From Pseudomonas viridiflava (GTDB taxonomy: Bacteria > Pseudomonadota > Gammaproteobacteria > Pseudomonadales > Pseudomonadaceae), in assembly GCF_900589395.1 (NCBI RefSeq), contig NZ_UUIS01000025.1, positions 62,001 through 126,000 on the forward strand: 64,000 nt of DNA. The letters are read 5' to 3'. Under the pieces are notes generated by a model, which did no database searches, had not been told where the DNA came from, and saw only the letters and a list, made by a program, of their open reading frames with translations. The translations under genes were made by a program, and so were the position numbers. The first letter of the stretch is position 1; each line of letters starts with the position of its first letter. Shown here in pieces: positions 8,612 to 17,294 of the stretch.

Positions 8612-9274
8612 TCAGTCGTTGCGCGTGTCACCCTCGACCAGCATGAACAGCCGGAACATCACCACGCCCATGAACAGTTGCAAAAAGCTGCCCAGGCTGT
8701 CGAGCATCAGCGACACGCCAGGTTTCTGTGGCTCGGGCAGCAGGTACAGGCCGATGCCTTCGATCATCGACAGCGGAATGTAGAGGCACAACAGGCACAG
8801 CAGGATGCGCAGGAAATGCCCGTTGGTCATGTGCATGCTCTCGCGCATGGCCATCATCGGCGTGCGCTGGCGCAGCACCAGCAGGTATTCGCTGAACGCC
8901 AGCTTGATCATCAGCCACAGGCCCGGCAGCACGAAAAGTGACAGGCCGAACATGATCAGCAAGGTGCTGACCGCCGACAGCACCGCAAAGCCGGGCCACA
9001 GGCGCAAGGTCATGGCCCAGATGTCGACCGTGCGCGGCTGTTCGCCCCGGGTACGGGCATCAAGCAGCAGGATCAGCGCGCCGCTGTACAACGGATAGAA
9101 AAACAGGCCCACCACCAGTTCGTAGGCGTGCGAGGCATTGCTGGCCACGGCATTGCCGACCGCCTGCTTGACCAGCGCTTCGAGCACCACCAAGGGCAGG
9201 CACAACACCGCGATGCTGATCAGGTTGTGACGAAAGAAGTACAGCGAATCCTGGAGGATATTCAGCGGGTTCAT
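8612..9274 (-). CDS. YciC-family (UPF0259) inner-membrane protein
   Basis: A 220-residue integral membrane protein with about five or six hydrophobic segments: LISIAVLCLPLVVLEALV, LVVGLFFYPLYSGALILLLD, FAVLSAVSTLLIMFGLSLFV, the following PGLWLMIKLAFSEYLLV segment, FLRILLCLLCLYIPLSMI and a C-terminal FLQLFMGVVMFRLFML. The SEYLLVLRQRTPMMAMRESM loop is characteristic of YciC-like proteins. Molecular function is unknown. It is the first gene of a two-gene minus-strand unit with the EEP-family gene. Confidence 0.75.
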   Translation of the reverse strand: MNPLNILQDSLYFFRHNLISIAVLCLPLVVLEALVKQAVGNAVASNASHAYELVVGLFFYPLYSGALILLLDARTRGEQPRTVDIWAMTLRLWPGFAVLSAVSTLLIMFGLSLFVLPGLWLMIKLAFSEYLLVLRQRTPMMAMRESMHMTNGHFLRILLCLLCLYIPLSMIEGIGLYLLPEPQKPGVSLMLDSLGSFLQLFMGVVMFRLFMLVEGDTRND

Positions 9275-9454
9275 GGTGGTCGGTCATGGGAAAAGGGCGG
9301 CGAACACTGTAGCCCATTGCCTGACGCGCCACCAAGCGCGCCCGTCTGCAGCGGGCTTCTTAACTTTTTTGTCATGTGCTTGAACCGCCCTGGGCCAACC
9401 CCATAACGTGAGCAAGGCCGTCCTATGGCCTTTTACGATCCTTGCGAGGTGCGT

Positions 9455-10078
9455 ATGAACAACCAAGAGCAAACCCTGATTGATGAGCTGTTCGCGAAGC
9501 TGAAAAATGCCGAAGCCGCCGCCGGTGCCCGTGATGCGAGCGTCGAGGCGCACATCAACGAGCACCTGCGCCGCCAGCCGGCCGCGCCTTATTACATGGC
9601 CCAGGCGATCGTGGTGCAGGAAGCGGCGGTCAATCAGCTCAATCAGCAGGTGCGCGAACGCGATGAGCAGATCCGCCAGCTGCAGGCCCAGGTGCAGCAG
9701 ACGCGCAGTGCACCGGCCAGTGGCGGCGGCTTCTTGTCCGGACTGTTCGGCGGTAACCAGGCGCCGCGTCCGGCGGCGGGTGGCGGCTGGAACGAGCCCG
9801 GCAGCGCACCGCCTGCCGCCCCGGCGCCGGTGCCGGCCAAGGGCAGCGGCTTTCTTGGCAGTGCCCTGCAGACTGCGGCCGGCGTGGCAAGCGGCGTGAT
9901 GCTGGCGCAAGGCATCAGCAGTCTGTTCGGTCATCACAGTGCGCCACAGGAAATCGTCGAGGTGATCCAGAATTCACCGTCGTCAGGTTATCCACAGGAT
10001 GACTGGGGTCGCCAGGACCAGGATGACCTGGCCGACGATCAGGGCGGTGCATTCGACGACGATGACAGCTTTGTCTGA
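9455..10078 (+). CDS. DUF2076 domain-containing protein
   Basis: A 207-residue protein. The start MNNQEQTLIDELFAKLKNAE matches the invariant beginning of this family and has a GCGAGGT ribosome site; the longer frame from 9425 adds ten non-homologous residues. Residues ~50-85 form a coiled coil (VNQLNQQVRERDEQIRQLQ). Then comes a low-complexity Gly/Pro/Ala linker with FLSGLFGG and FLGSALQTAAGVASGVML segments, and an acidic tail (DDDDSFV). The family is often labelled a periplasmic sensor protein, but no signal peptide is visible here. Function unknown. Confidence 0.8.
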   Translation: MNNQEQTLIDELFAKLKNAEAAAGARDASVEAHINEHLRRQPAAPYYMAQAIVVQEAAVNQLNQQVRERDEQIRQLQAQVQQTRSAPASGGGFLSGLFGGNQAPRPAAGGGWNEPGSAPPAAPAPVPAKGSGFLGSALQTAAGVASGVMLAQGISSLFGHHSAPQEIVEVIQNSPSSGYPQDDWGRQDQDDLADDQGGAFDDDDSFV

Positions 10079-10166
10079 CTCAGCAGCCCCGACGGTTTCT
10101 GCACACGCGCACATCGACCGCGCATAACTGGCATACTGCGTGCTGTTTGCATTCAGGGAAGTGACA

Positions 10167-10646
10167 GTGAAAAAGATCGCGGTGTTTGCCGATGTGCAGA
10201 ACCTCTACTACACGGTGCGCCAGGCGCACGGCTGCCACTTCAACTACGCCGCGTTCTGGGCCGACGTCAGCCAGCACGGGCAGATCGTCCAGGCGTATGC
10301 CTATGCCATCGACCGCGGCGACAGCAAACAGCAGCAGTTTCAGCAGATCCTGCGCAACCTGGGCTTTACCGTCAGGCTCAAGCCCTACATCCAGCGTAGC
10401 GACGGCTCGGCCAAGGGCGACTGGGACGTGGGCATCACCCTGGATGTGATGGAGCATGCCGCCGAAGTCGACGAAGTGGTGCTGGCTTCCGGCGATGGCG
10501 ACTTCGACCTGTTGCTCGAACGCATCATTGACCGCTACAAGGTCGAGGCCGTGGCCTATGGTGTGCCGGGGCTGACCGCCAATTCGCTGATCCGCGCCGC
10601 CACCCGCTACGTGCCCATCGAGGGCGCGCTGCTGCTCAAGAACTGA
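10167..10646 (+). CDS. NYN domain protein (LabA/DUF88-like)
   Basis: A 159-residue protein of the NYN (PIN-like) nuclease superfamily. The acidic residues of the predicted metal site are visible in AVFADVQNLYY, KGDWDVGITLDVM and LASGDGDFDLLLER. I chose the GTG at 10167 because it has a good AGGGAAGTG ribosome site and the fold begins immediately (VKKIAVFAD); an upstream GTG at 10140 would add nine residues. Members are predicted ribonucleases in RNA turnover; no direct substrate is known for this protein. The next gene, an exonuclease, follows after 28 bases and may be co-transcribed. Confidence 0.8.
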   Translation: MKKIAVFADVQNLYYTVRQAHGCHFNYAAFWADVSQHGQIVQAYAYAIDRGDSKQQQFQQILRNLGFTVRLKPYIQRSDGSAKGDWDVGITLDVMEHAAEVDEVVLASGDGDFDLLLERIIDRYKVEAVAYGVPGLTANSLIRAATRYVPIEGALLLKN

Positions 10647-10674
10647 ATACCGGCTACTGCAAGGGAAAAAGATA

Positions 10675-11292
10675 TTGATCGTGGAACGTATTGCCGTCAT
10701 CGACTTTGAAACCACGGGCATCTCGCCCGGCCCCGACTGCCGAGCCACGGAAGTGGCGGTGGTGATCATGGAAGAGGGACGCATCGTTGACCGCTACCAG
10801 AGCCTGATGAACGCCGGCGTGCGCATTCCCGAATTCATCGAAGCCCTGACCGGCATCAGCAACGCCATGATCCGCACGGCGCCGGCGGTCGAGCAGGTCA
10901 TGGGCGAGGTCGCCGATTTTGTCGGCAGCACACCACTGGTGGCGCACAACGCTTCGTTCGACCAGAAGTTCTGGGATTTCGAGCTGGGCTGCATCCAGCG
11001 CAAGCGCGAGCAGAGCTTTGCCTGTTCGATGCTGCTGGCCAGGCGGTTGATTCCCGGCGCGCCCAATCACAAGCTCGGCACCCTGACCCGTTACGCGCGC
11101 CTGCCCACTACCGGCCAGGCGCACCGGGCCATGGCCGATGCCGAGATGGCCGCCAACCTGATGGGCTACATGACCGGCCAGTTGCGCAGCCAGCATGGCC
11201 TGACCTGCATTTCCCACCAGATGCTGTGTGGCCTGCAAAAGGTCCCGGCGGCGCGGATCCTGGAAACCCTCAAGCGTCAGCGCGGACTTTAG
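10675..11292 (+). CDS. 3'-5' exonuclease, DnaQ/epsilon-like
   Basis: A 205-residue DEDDh exonuclease. ExoI is VIDFETTG (Asp/Glu), ExoII is VAHNASFDQKFW, and ExoIII is AHRAMADAEMAA with the catalytic His and Asp. It lacks the C-terminal region of true DnaQ. The start is TTG at 10675 (AAGGGAAAAAGATAT ribosome site), with a GTG two codons later as an alternative. It may act in repair or RNA/DNA end trimming. Its 3' end overlaps the convergent Lrp gene by 23 bases. Confidence 0.85.
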   Translation: MIVERIAVIDFETTGISPGPDCRATEVAVVIMEEGRIVDRYQSLMNAGVRIPEFIEALTGISNAMIRTAPAVEQVMGEVADFVGSTPLVAHNASFDQKFWDFELGCIQRKREQSFACSMLLARRLIPGAPNHKLGTLTRYARLPTTGQAHRAMADAEMAANLMGYMTGQLRSQHGLTCISHQMLCGLQKVPAARILETLKRQRGL

Positions 11293-11755
11293 GTACAGGC
11301 GCTGCACCACTGCCCAGATGACCGGCCGGCAATGGCCGCTCGACCGGCGTCGACAGCACGATCGAGGTCTTGCTGAAACCGAAGCGCGCCACGCGATCAA
11401 GCAACTGCTCCAGATGCTCCATTGAGTCCACGGCGGCGCGCATGATCACGCACGGGTCGCCTGTAACCCGGTGGCACTGGATCAGCTCGGGAAACCGGTA
11501 CAGCTCTTGATAGGCCTGCTGGTTGCCATGGCTGCCCAGGCGCAGCTCGATCATGCACTGGATCGGCAGGCCGACCTTGGCCAGGTTGATCGTGGCCTGG
11601 TAACCGGTGATCACCCCCTGGCTTTCCAGTTTGGCAATGCGCTCGGCCACCGCCGGCGCCGACAGGTTGACCCGTCGCGCCAGCTGCGCGAATGACGCGC
11701 GGCCGTTTTCCAGCAGCGCATCGATCAGCATGCGGTCGTATTTATCCAGTTCCAC
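11270..11755 (-). CDS. Lrp/AsnC family transcriptional regulator
   Basis: A 161-residue regulator. The N-terminal winged HTH starts VELDKYDRMLIDALLENG, with the recognition region LARRVNLSAPAVAERIAKLE. The C-terminal RAM ligand-sensing domain contains VTGDPCVIMRAAVDSMEHLE. The GTG at 11755 has a GGGAGACGCC ribosome site and matches the usual family start; the in-frame TTG farther upstream would add 16 odd residues. It is divergent from a YedA-like exporter 149 bases away, which it probably regulates. Between them is the inverted repeat GAATCAA (11790-11796) / TTGATTC (11819-11825). Confidence 0.88.
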   Translation of the reverse strand: MELDKYDRMLIDALLENGRASFAQLARRVNLSAPAVAERIAKLESQGVITGYQATINLAKVGLPIQCMIELRLGSHGNQQAYQELYRFPELIQCHRVTGDPCVIMRAAVDSMEHLEQLLDRVARFGFSKTSIVLSTPVERPLPAGHLGSGAAPVPKVRADA

Positions 11756-11904
11756 AGGGCGTCTCCCGAAGACAAAAGTGCCGGCTATCGAATCAAAGGC
11801 CAAAGCCGGGCAGTACCGTTGATTCGAAATTATTCGCGCAGTTTAAACAGGTTTATCGGCTTAAGATTCCCCGGGCGCATTCCTAAAATAGGCTCACCAT
11901 AAGA

Positions 11905-12825
11905 ATGGATTCCGAGCCTGCCATGCCGACTGCCCGCCGCTTTCCCCTGTTACTCATTGGTGCCTTTCTGGCCCTGTACCTGATCTGGGGCTCCACTTAC
12001 CTGATGATCCGCATTGGCGTAGCTTCCTGGCCGCCACTGATGATGGCCGCGATACGGTTTCTGATTGCCGGCGCACTGATGTACGGCTACCTGCGCTGGC
12101 GCGGGGTGCCGGCACCGACCGGCGCGCAGTGGAAGGCGGCGGCGATCATCGGTTTTCTGTTGCTGGGCTGCGGCAACGGCGGAGTGACCCTGGCCGAACA
12201 TGCCGACGTGTCTTCGGGCGTGGCGGCGCTGGCAGTGGCGACCATGCCGCTGTTCACCTTGTTGTTCGGGCTGTTCTGGGGCAACCGCACCACACGCCTG
12301 GAATGGGCCGGCATTGCGCTGGGCCTGATCGGCATCGGCCTGCTCAACCTGGGCTCCAACCTGCAGGCCAGCCCGTATGGCGCCGCCTTGCTGATCTTTG
12401 CCGCTGCCGCCTGGGCGCTGGGCTCGGTGCTGAGCAAGCACCTGCCGTTGCCCAACGGGCCGATGGCCAGCGCTGCCGAGATGCTGACGGCCGGCGCCAT
12501 GCTGATGGTTGCCAGCCAGTTGAGCGGCGAGCGCCTGGAACAGATGCCCACCGCCGCCGGTTGGGGTGCCCTGGCGTACCTGGTGGTGTTTGGCTCGATC
12601 GTGGCGTTCAGCGCCTACATGTACCTGCTCAAGAACGTGCGCCCAGCCGCCGCCACCAGCTATGCCTACGTCAACCCGGTGGTGGCGGTGGTGCTGGGCA
12701 TGCTGTTCGCAGGCGAGCACGTCGGCCCCGAGGAGGCGCTGGCGATGCTGGTGATCGTCAGTGCGGTGATCCTGATCGGTCTGCCGCAGTGGCGTCGGCC
12801 GATGGTCACCCAGGCGTCAACCTGA
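11905..12825 (+). CDS. yedA: EamA/DMT-family exporter, YedA-like
   Basis: A 306-residue transporter with ten transmembrane helices in two EamA repeats. The first helix reads LLLIGAFLALYLIWGSTYLM and carries the WGSTYL motif of the YedA branch; the second repeat begins near LIFAAAAWALGSVLSKH. It is predicted to export small metabolites or amino acid derivatives across the inner membrane. Two ATG starts (11905 and 11923) are possible; neither has a strong ribosome site. The divergent Lrp gene suggests amino-acid-responsive control. Confidence 0.85.
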   Translation: MDSEPAMPTARRFPLLLIGAFLALYLIWGSTYLMIRIGVASWPPLMMAAIRFLIAGALMYGYLRWRGVPAPTGAQWKAAAIIGFLLLGCGNGGVTLAEHADVSSGVAALAVATMPLFTLLFGLFWGNRTTRLEWAGIALGLIGIGLLNLGSNLQASPYGAALLIFAAAAWALGSVLSKHLPLPNGPMASAAEMLTAGAMLMVASQLSGERLEQMPTAAGWGALAYLVVFGSIVAFSAYMYLLKNVRPAAATSYAYVNPVVAVVLGMLFAGEHVGPEEALAMLVIVSAVILIGLPQWRRPMVTQAST

Positions 12826-12887
12826 CGGACAGACCGGCGACAGGGTAAACTGCGCGCCTTGCGCTGAATTTTCCCTACGGTATTTCC

Positions 12888-14216
12888 ATGACATTCGCTT
12901 CTCTTGGCCTGATCGAACCCTTGCTGCGTGCGCTTGAGGCGCTGGGCTACCAGACCCCGACGCCTGTCCAGGCCAAGGCGATTCCCGCCGTGCTCGAAGG
13001 CCGCGACCTGATGGCCGCCGCCCAGACAGGCACCGGCAAGACCGCAGGCTTTGCCCTGCCGCTCCTGCAACGCCTGACCCTGGAAGGCCCCAAGGTGGCG
13101 GCCAACTCGGTGCGCGCCCTGGTGCTGGCGCCCACCCGTGAACTGGCCGAGCAGGTGCACGCCAGCTTCAGCCAGTACGCCGAGCACGTACCGTTGAGCA
13201 CCTATGCGGTGTACGGCGGCGTTAGTATCAACCCGCAGATGATGCGCCTGCGCCGTGGCGTGGACGTACTGGTGGCAACCCCAGGCCGTCTGCTGGACCT
13301 GCACCGGCAGAACGCGGTCAAGTTCAATCAGGTGCAGGTGGTGGTGCTGGACGAAGCCGACCGCATGCTCGACCTGGGCTTCTCCGAAGAGCTGCGTGGC
13401 ATCTACAACGTGCTGCCGAAAAAGCGTCAGACCCTGTTGTTTTCCGCGACCTTCTCCGACCCGATCCGCCTGATGGCCGGGCAGATGCTCGACAACCCGC
13501 TGAGCATCGAAGTCAGCCCGCGCAATGCGGCCGCCAACACGGTCAAGCAGTGGGTGGTGACGGTCGACAAGAAACGCAAGACCGAGCTGTTCATTCACCT
13601 GCTCAAGCAGCAGCGCTGGGGCCAGGTGCTGGTGTTTGCCAGGACCAAGGTCGGTGTCGACCAACTGACCGAGCGCCTGCAAGGGCTGGGCATCAAGGCC
13701 GACGGCATTCACGGTGATCGTCCGCAAGCCACCCGCCAGCGCGCGCTGGACAGTTTCAAGGCGCGTGAAATCCAGATTCTGGTGGCCACCGATGTCGCTG
13801 CCCGCGGCTTGGACATCGATGATCTGCCGACCGTGGTCAACCTCGACCTGCCGATCGTGGCCGAGGACTACGTGCATCGCATCGGCCGCACCGGTCGTGC
13901 CGGGCAGACCGGCGAGGCGATCTCGCTGGTGTGCGCCGATGAAGTCGAGCAGCTGGCGGCCATCGAAGTGCTGATCCGCCAGACCCTGGTGCGCAACGAC
14001 GAACCGGACTTCATCCCCGATCACCGGGTGCCGGTCACCGACGCCAGCGGGCAGATCCTCAAGAAGCCGAAAAAGCCCAAGAAACCCAAGGCCAGCGGTA
14101 AGGGCAACCTGGGCAAGTGGGTCGACAGCGGCGACATCGAACCCACCGCCCCGACGGCCAAACCGGTGCGCAAGGTCCCGGTCTTCAACACCGGCCCGCG
14201 CAAGCGCAAGCCTTGA
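12888..14216 (+). CDS. DEAD-box RNA helicase, RhlE-like
   Basis: A 442-residue cytosolic RNA helicase. The Q motif region is FASLGLIEPLLRALEALGYQ, followed by Walker A AAAQTGTGKT, motif Ib TPGR, motif II DEAD (VVLDEADRMLDLGF), motif III SAT, and motif VI HRIGRTGRAG. The tail after residue ~385 is basic and low in complexity (KKPKKPKKPKASGKG, GPRKRKP), a common RNA-tethering extension. Sequence layout fits the RhlE group; pseudomonads carry several RhlE paralogues, so I do not number it. Confidence 0.9.
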   Translation: MTFASLGLIEPLLRALEALGYQTPTPVQAKAIPAVLEGRDLMAAAQTGTGKTAGFALPLLQRLTLEGPKVAANSVRALVLAPTRELAEQVHASFSQYAEHVPLSTYAVYGGVSINPQMMRLRRGVDVLVATPGRLLDLHRQNAVKFNQVQVVVLDEADRMLDLGFSEELRGIYNVLPKKRQTLLFSATFSDPIRLMAGQMLDNPLSIEVSPRNAAANTVKQWVVTVDKKRKTELFIHLLKQQRWGQVLVFARTKVGVDQLTERLQGLGIKADGIHGDRPQATRQRALDSFKAREIQILVATDVAARGLDIDDLPTVVNLDLPIVAEDYVHRIGRTGRAGQTGEAISLVCADEVEQLAAIEVLIRQTLVRNDEPDFIPDHRVPVTDASGQILKKPKKPKKPKASGKGNLGKWVDSGDIEPTAPTAKPVRKVPVFNTGPRKRKP

Positions 14217-14256
14217 AGACGGTGGCAGGGGCGTGGGGATAACGGCGCGTTGTGGT

Positions 14257-15492
14257 TCAGCGCGATAGCCAGCGCAGCATGCCCTGCGCGGCGGCTCGCC
14301 CGCTGGCAAAGCAGGCGGTGAGCAGGTAGCCGCCGGTCGGGGCTTCCCAGTCGAGCATTTCGCCGGCGCAGAACACCCCCGCAACGGCCTTGAGCATCAA
14401 CTGCTGATCCAGCGCCTCGAAGCGCACGCCGCCGGCGGTGCTGATCGCCTCGTCCAGCGGCCGGGCCTTGACCAGCCTCAGCGGCAGCGCCTTGATTGCC
14501 TGGGCCAGCAACGCCATATCGTTGAAATGCCCGCCGGGCGCCAGCTCGCGCAACAGCGCGGCCTTGGCGCCGTCGAGCCCCAGCTGGCCGCTCAAGTGCT
14601 TGCTCATCGAGCGCGACCCGCGCGGTTTGCCCAGCGCCTTGTGCACCGCCTCCAGCGGCTTGTTCGGCAGCAGGTCGATCAGCACCGTGGCCTGGCCGTG
14701 GCGGTTGATCTGCTCGCGAATCGGCGCCGACAACGCATACACCAGGCTGCCTTCGACGCCACGCTCGGTGAGCACGCATTCGCCCGGGCGTGGCGGCAGG
14801 TTATCCACTGTCATGGCAATGTTCTTCAGCGGCGCGCCGGCAAATTTGCTGCGCAGCACCTCGCTCCAGGCGCTGACCTCAAAGCCGCAGTTGCTGGCCT
14901 GCAAGGGCGCGGTCTCGACGCCCTTGGCCTGCAGCCACGGCAGCCAGGCGCCATCAGAGCCCAGCCGCGCCCAACTGCCCCCGCCCAGCGCCAGCAGCAC
15001 TGCCGCCGGGCGCAGGGCCAGTTCGCCTTCGGGGTTGGTCACGCGCAGGCTGCCGTCATTGTTCCAGCCCAGCCAGCGGTGGCGGTTGTGCAGCACCACA
15101 CCGCCCTCGCGCAGACGCTTGAGCCAGGCGCGCAGCAAGGGCGCCGCCTTCATGTCGGCGGGAAACACCCGTCCGGAACTGCCGACAAAGGTGTCGATAC
15201 CCAAATCGTGAATCCACTGCCGCAGCGCCGGGACATCAAAGCCCTGCAGCAACGGTTCGATGGCCTGCGCCCGCTCGGCATAGCGCGCAACGAATGTCGG
15301 GTAGGGTTCGGAATGGGTGATGTTCATGCCGCCGACCCCGGCCAGCAGGAACTTGCGGCCCACCGATGGCATGGCGTCATACAGATCGACCCGCACACCC
15401 GCCTGGCTCAGCACCTCGGCTGCCATCAACCCGGCCGGTCCACCCCCGATGATGGCGACGGATGCAGGGGCAGTGGAGGTCGATGAAGTCAT
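14257..15492 (-). CDS. NAD(P)/FAD-dependent oxidoreductase, BaiN/TIGR03862 type
   Basis: A 411-residue flavoprotein. The N-terminal dinucleotide fold is VAIIGGGPAGLMAAEVLSQAG, followed by GRKFLLAGVGGMNITHSEP, a diagnostic BaiN-family segment. The C-terminal FAD motif lies in AVAGVFCAGEMLDWEAPTGG. The ATG at 15492 is preferred to the TTG two codons upstream. BaiN-like enzymes include flavoproteins with reductase activity, but the substrate in pseudomonads is unknown. It converges on the DEAD-box gene. Confidence 0.85.
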   Translation of the reverse strand: MTSSTSTAPASVAIIGGGPAGLMAAEVLSQAGVRVDLYDAMPSVGRKFLLAGVGGMNITHSEPYPTFVARYAERAQAIEPLLQGFDVPALRQWIHDLGIDTFVGSSGRVFPADMKAAPLLRAWLKRLREGGVVLHNRHRWLGWNNDGSLRVTNPEGELALRPAAVLLALGGGSWARLGSDGAWLPWLQAKGVETAPLQASNCGFEVSAWSEVLRSKFAGAPLKNIAMTVDNLPPRPGECVLTERGVEGSLVYALSAPIREQINRHGQATVLIDLLPNKPLEAVHKALGKPRGSRSMSKHLSGQLGLDGAKAALLRELAPGGHFNDMALLAQAIKALPLRLVKARPLDEAISTAGGVRFEALDQQLMLKAVAGVFCAGEMLDWEAPTGGYLLTACFASGRAAAQGMLRWLSR

Positions 15493-15554
15493 GGGCAAAC
15501 CGAGGGTCGTGGCACGAAAGGGGTGGGCATTCTACCTGAGATCAGGTGGTGTGA

Positions 15555-15640
15555 ATCTGCAGGCGCGGCTTCAGCCGCGAAGAGGCCTGTACATTCGCGA
15601 CCTTTTCGCGGCCATGGATCTGATCTACAGCCCCCTCTCG
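15555..15640. repeat. Degenerate REP element, GCTTCAGCCGCGAA type
   Basis: GCGGCTTCAGCCGCGAAG sits opposite a CGACCTTTTCGCGGCC arm, the palindromic type common in P. putida-group genomes. On the minus strand it begins GTAGATCAGATCC, and that TAG is the stop codon of the deacetylase-fold gene ending at 15625. Confidence 0.6.
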
Positions 15641-16542
15641 ACCCACACTTTCTGCGCCCTGTGGTGCAGGATGCCGTGGCGGCGCGCCAGGGCCTGGCGG
15701 TCCTTGCTGTAGCCGCCACCAATCACGCCCATCACCGGGATATCGCGCCCCAGGCAATGGTTCAGCACCGCTTCGTCGCGGGCGGCCAGGCCCTGGTCGG
15801 TGAGGTTCAGGTAGCCCAGCGCGTCATCCTTGTGCACGTCGACGCCGGCGTCGTACAGCACGATGTCGGGCTTATGGAACGGCAGCAGGTAATTGAGGGT
15901 TTCGTCCACCACCTGCAGGTAGTCGGCATCGCCCATGCCCATGGGCAACGGGATGTCCCAGTCGCTTTGCGCCTTGCGCGCCGGGAAGTTCTTTTCGCAA
16001 TGCAGCGACACGGTGATGGCGTCCTCGGTGTTGGCCAGCAGGCGGGCGGTGCCGTCGCCCTGGTGCACGTCGCAATCGAAGATCAGCACCTTGCCGACCC
16101 GACCGCTGCCCAGCAGGTACTGGCTGATGATCGCCAGGTCATTGAAGATGCAGAAGCCGGCCGGGTAGTCGTAATGAGCGTGGTGGGTGCCGCCGGCCAG
16201 GTGGCAGGCCAGGCCATGCTGCAGGGCGTGCTCGGCGGTCAGTAGCGAGCCGCCCACGGCGCGCACGGTGCGCCGGGCCAGGGCTTCGCTCCACGGCAGG
16301 CCCAGGCGCCGCTGGTCTTCGCGCGACAGGGCGCCGCTCATGAAGCGTTCTATATAGGCGCGGTCATGGGCCAGGGCCAGAATGTCCGGCGGGCACAACG
16401 ACGGGCGCAGCAGTTGCGCATCGCCGGTAAGGCCGCTGTCGACCAGGTGATCGCGCAACAGACGGAACTTGTCCATCGGAAAGCGGTGGTCGGCCGGAAA
16501 GGGTGGGCTGTAATCGTCATGGTAGATGAGCGGCAGGGACAT
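15625..16542 (-). CDS. Histone deacetylase-fold amidohydrolase
   Basis: A 305-residue zinc-dependent deacetylase of the HDAC/acetylpolyamine hydrolase superfamily. The catalytic His pair is in AGGTHHAHYDYPAGFCIFND, and the zinc ligands in FDCDVHQGDGTA and YDAGVDVHKDD. The GGGYSKD segment supplies the Tyr-bearing turn. Bacterial members remove acetyl groups from polyamines, acetoin-pathway compounds or proteins; the substrate is not inferable. The TAG stop lies in a degenerate REP element. Confidence 0.9.
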   Translation of the reverse strand: MSLPLIYHDDYSPPFPADHRFPMDKFRLLRDHLVDSGLTGDAQLLRPSLCPPDILALAHDRAYIERFMSGALSREDQRRLGLPWSEALARRTVRAVGGSLLTAEHALQHGLACHLAGGTHHAHYDYPAGFCIFNDLAIISQYLLGSGRVGKVLIFDCDVHQGDGTARLLANTEDAITVSLHCEKNFPARKAQSDWDIPLPMGMGDADYLQVVDETLNYLLPFHKPDIVLYDAGVDVHKDDALGYLNLTDQGLAARDEAVLNHCLGRDIPVMGVIGGGYSKDRQALARRHGILHHRAQKVWVERGL

Positions 16543-16650
16543 TTTTCATGCGCTTGAGGGTCCAAGCGCGATAGTGCCAGTAATGCCATCAGGCGCACAG
16601 CCGTGTCGCATGATCATCGCCAGAATCAGAATCGCTCCGAGGAATGATGG

Positions 16651-17220
16651 ATGGAACCCATACTCACGCTCGACAGTGCGCGATTATCGATGCGCCAATG
16701 GCGCGATGACGACCTGCCGGCCTTTGCCGCCCTGTGCGCCGACCCGCAGGTGATGCGTTACTTCCCCGAGCCGCTGACCCGCTTGCAGGCCGCAGCGATG
16801 ATCGGTCGCCTGCGCGGGCATTTTGCCGAGTTGGGGTTTGGCCTGTGGGCGCTGGAGCGCAAGGACACCGGGGCTTTCATCGGTTTCACCGGCCTTACGG
16901 TGGTGGGCTTCGAGGCGCCGTTCGCGCCGGCCGTGGAGATCGGCTGGCGCCTGGCGCGCGAGCACTGGGGCCTGGGCTTTGCCAGCGAAGCGGCCTGGAC
17001 GGCGCTGGGGTGTGGCTTTGACCGGCTGGGGCTGGATGAAATCGTATCGTTCACGGCCCGCAGCAACCTGCCTTCGCAAAAGGTCATGCAGGCCATCGGC
17101 ATGCAGCCCGACCCGCTGGGCGACTTCGATCACCCGGCGCTGCCGGACGGGCATCCGCTCAAGCCCCATGTGCTATACCGCATCAATCGCGAACAATGGC
17201 TCTCGACCCTGCAAGGCTGA
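16651..17220 (+). CDS. GNAT family N-acetyltransferase, RimJ/RimL-like
   Basis: A 189-residue acetyltransferase. The fold starts LDSARLSMRQWRDDDLPAF. The acetyl-CoA binding region is EIGWRLAREHWGLGFASEAA, and the family C-terminal FTARSNLPSQKVMQAIGM motif follows. It resembles proteins that acetylate amino acids, antibiotics or ribosomal protein N-termini; the substrate is unknown. The ATG at 16651 has a GAGGAATGATGG ribosome site. Confidence 0.88.
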   Translation: MEPILTLDSARLSMRQWRDDDLPAFAALCADPQVMRYFPEPLTRLQAAAMIGRLRGHFAELGFGLWALERKDTGAFIGFTGLTVVGFEAPFAPAVEIGWRLAREHWGLGFASEAAWTALGCGFDRLGLDEIVSFTARSNLPSQKVMQAIGMQPDPLGDFDHPALPDGHPLKPHVLYRINREQWLSTLQG

Positions 17221-17294
17221 GCGATTCTGTATCATCACGGTTTTTCACCCGCCGCCCTGGGCGCGCGGATCCGTTTAGCTGCAAGGAGTTATGA

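Noticed and set aside
15601..15640. Rho-independent terminator of the deacetylase-fold gene
   Set aside because: The palindromic sequence there is a decayed REP element and lacks a T tract in the right direction.
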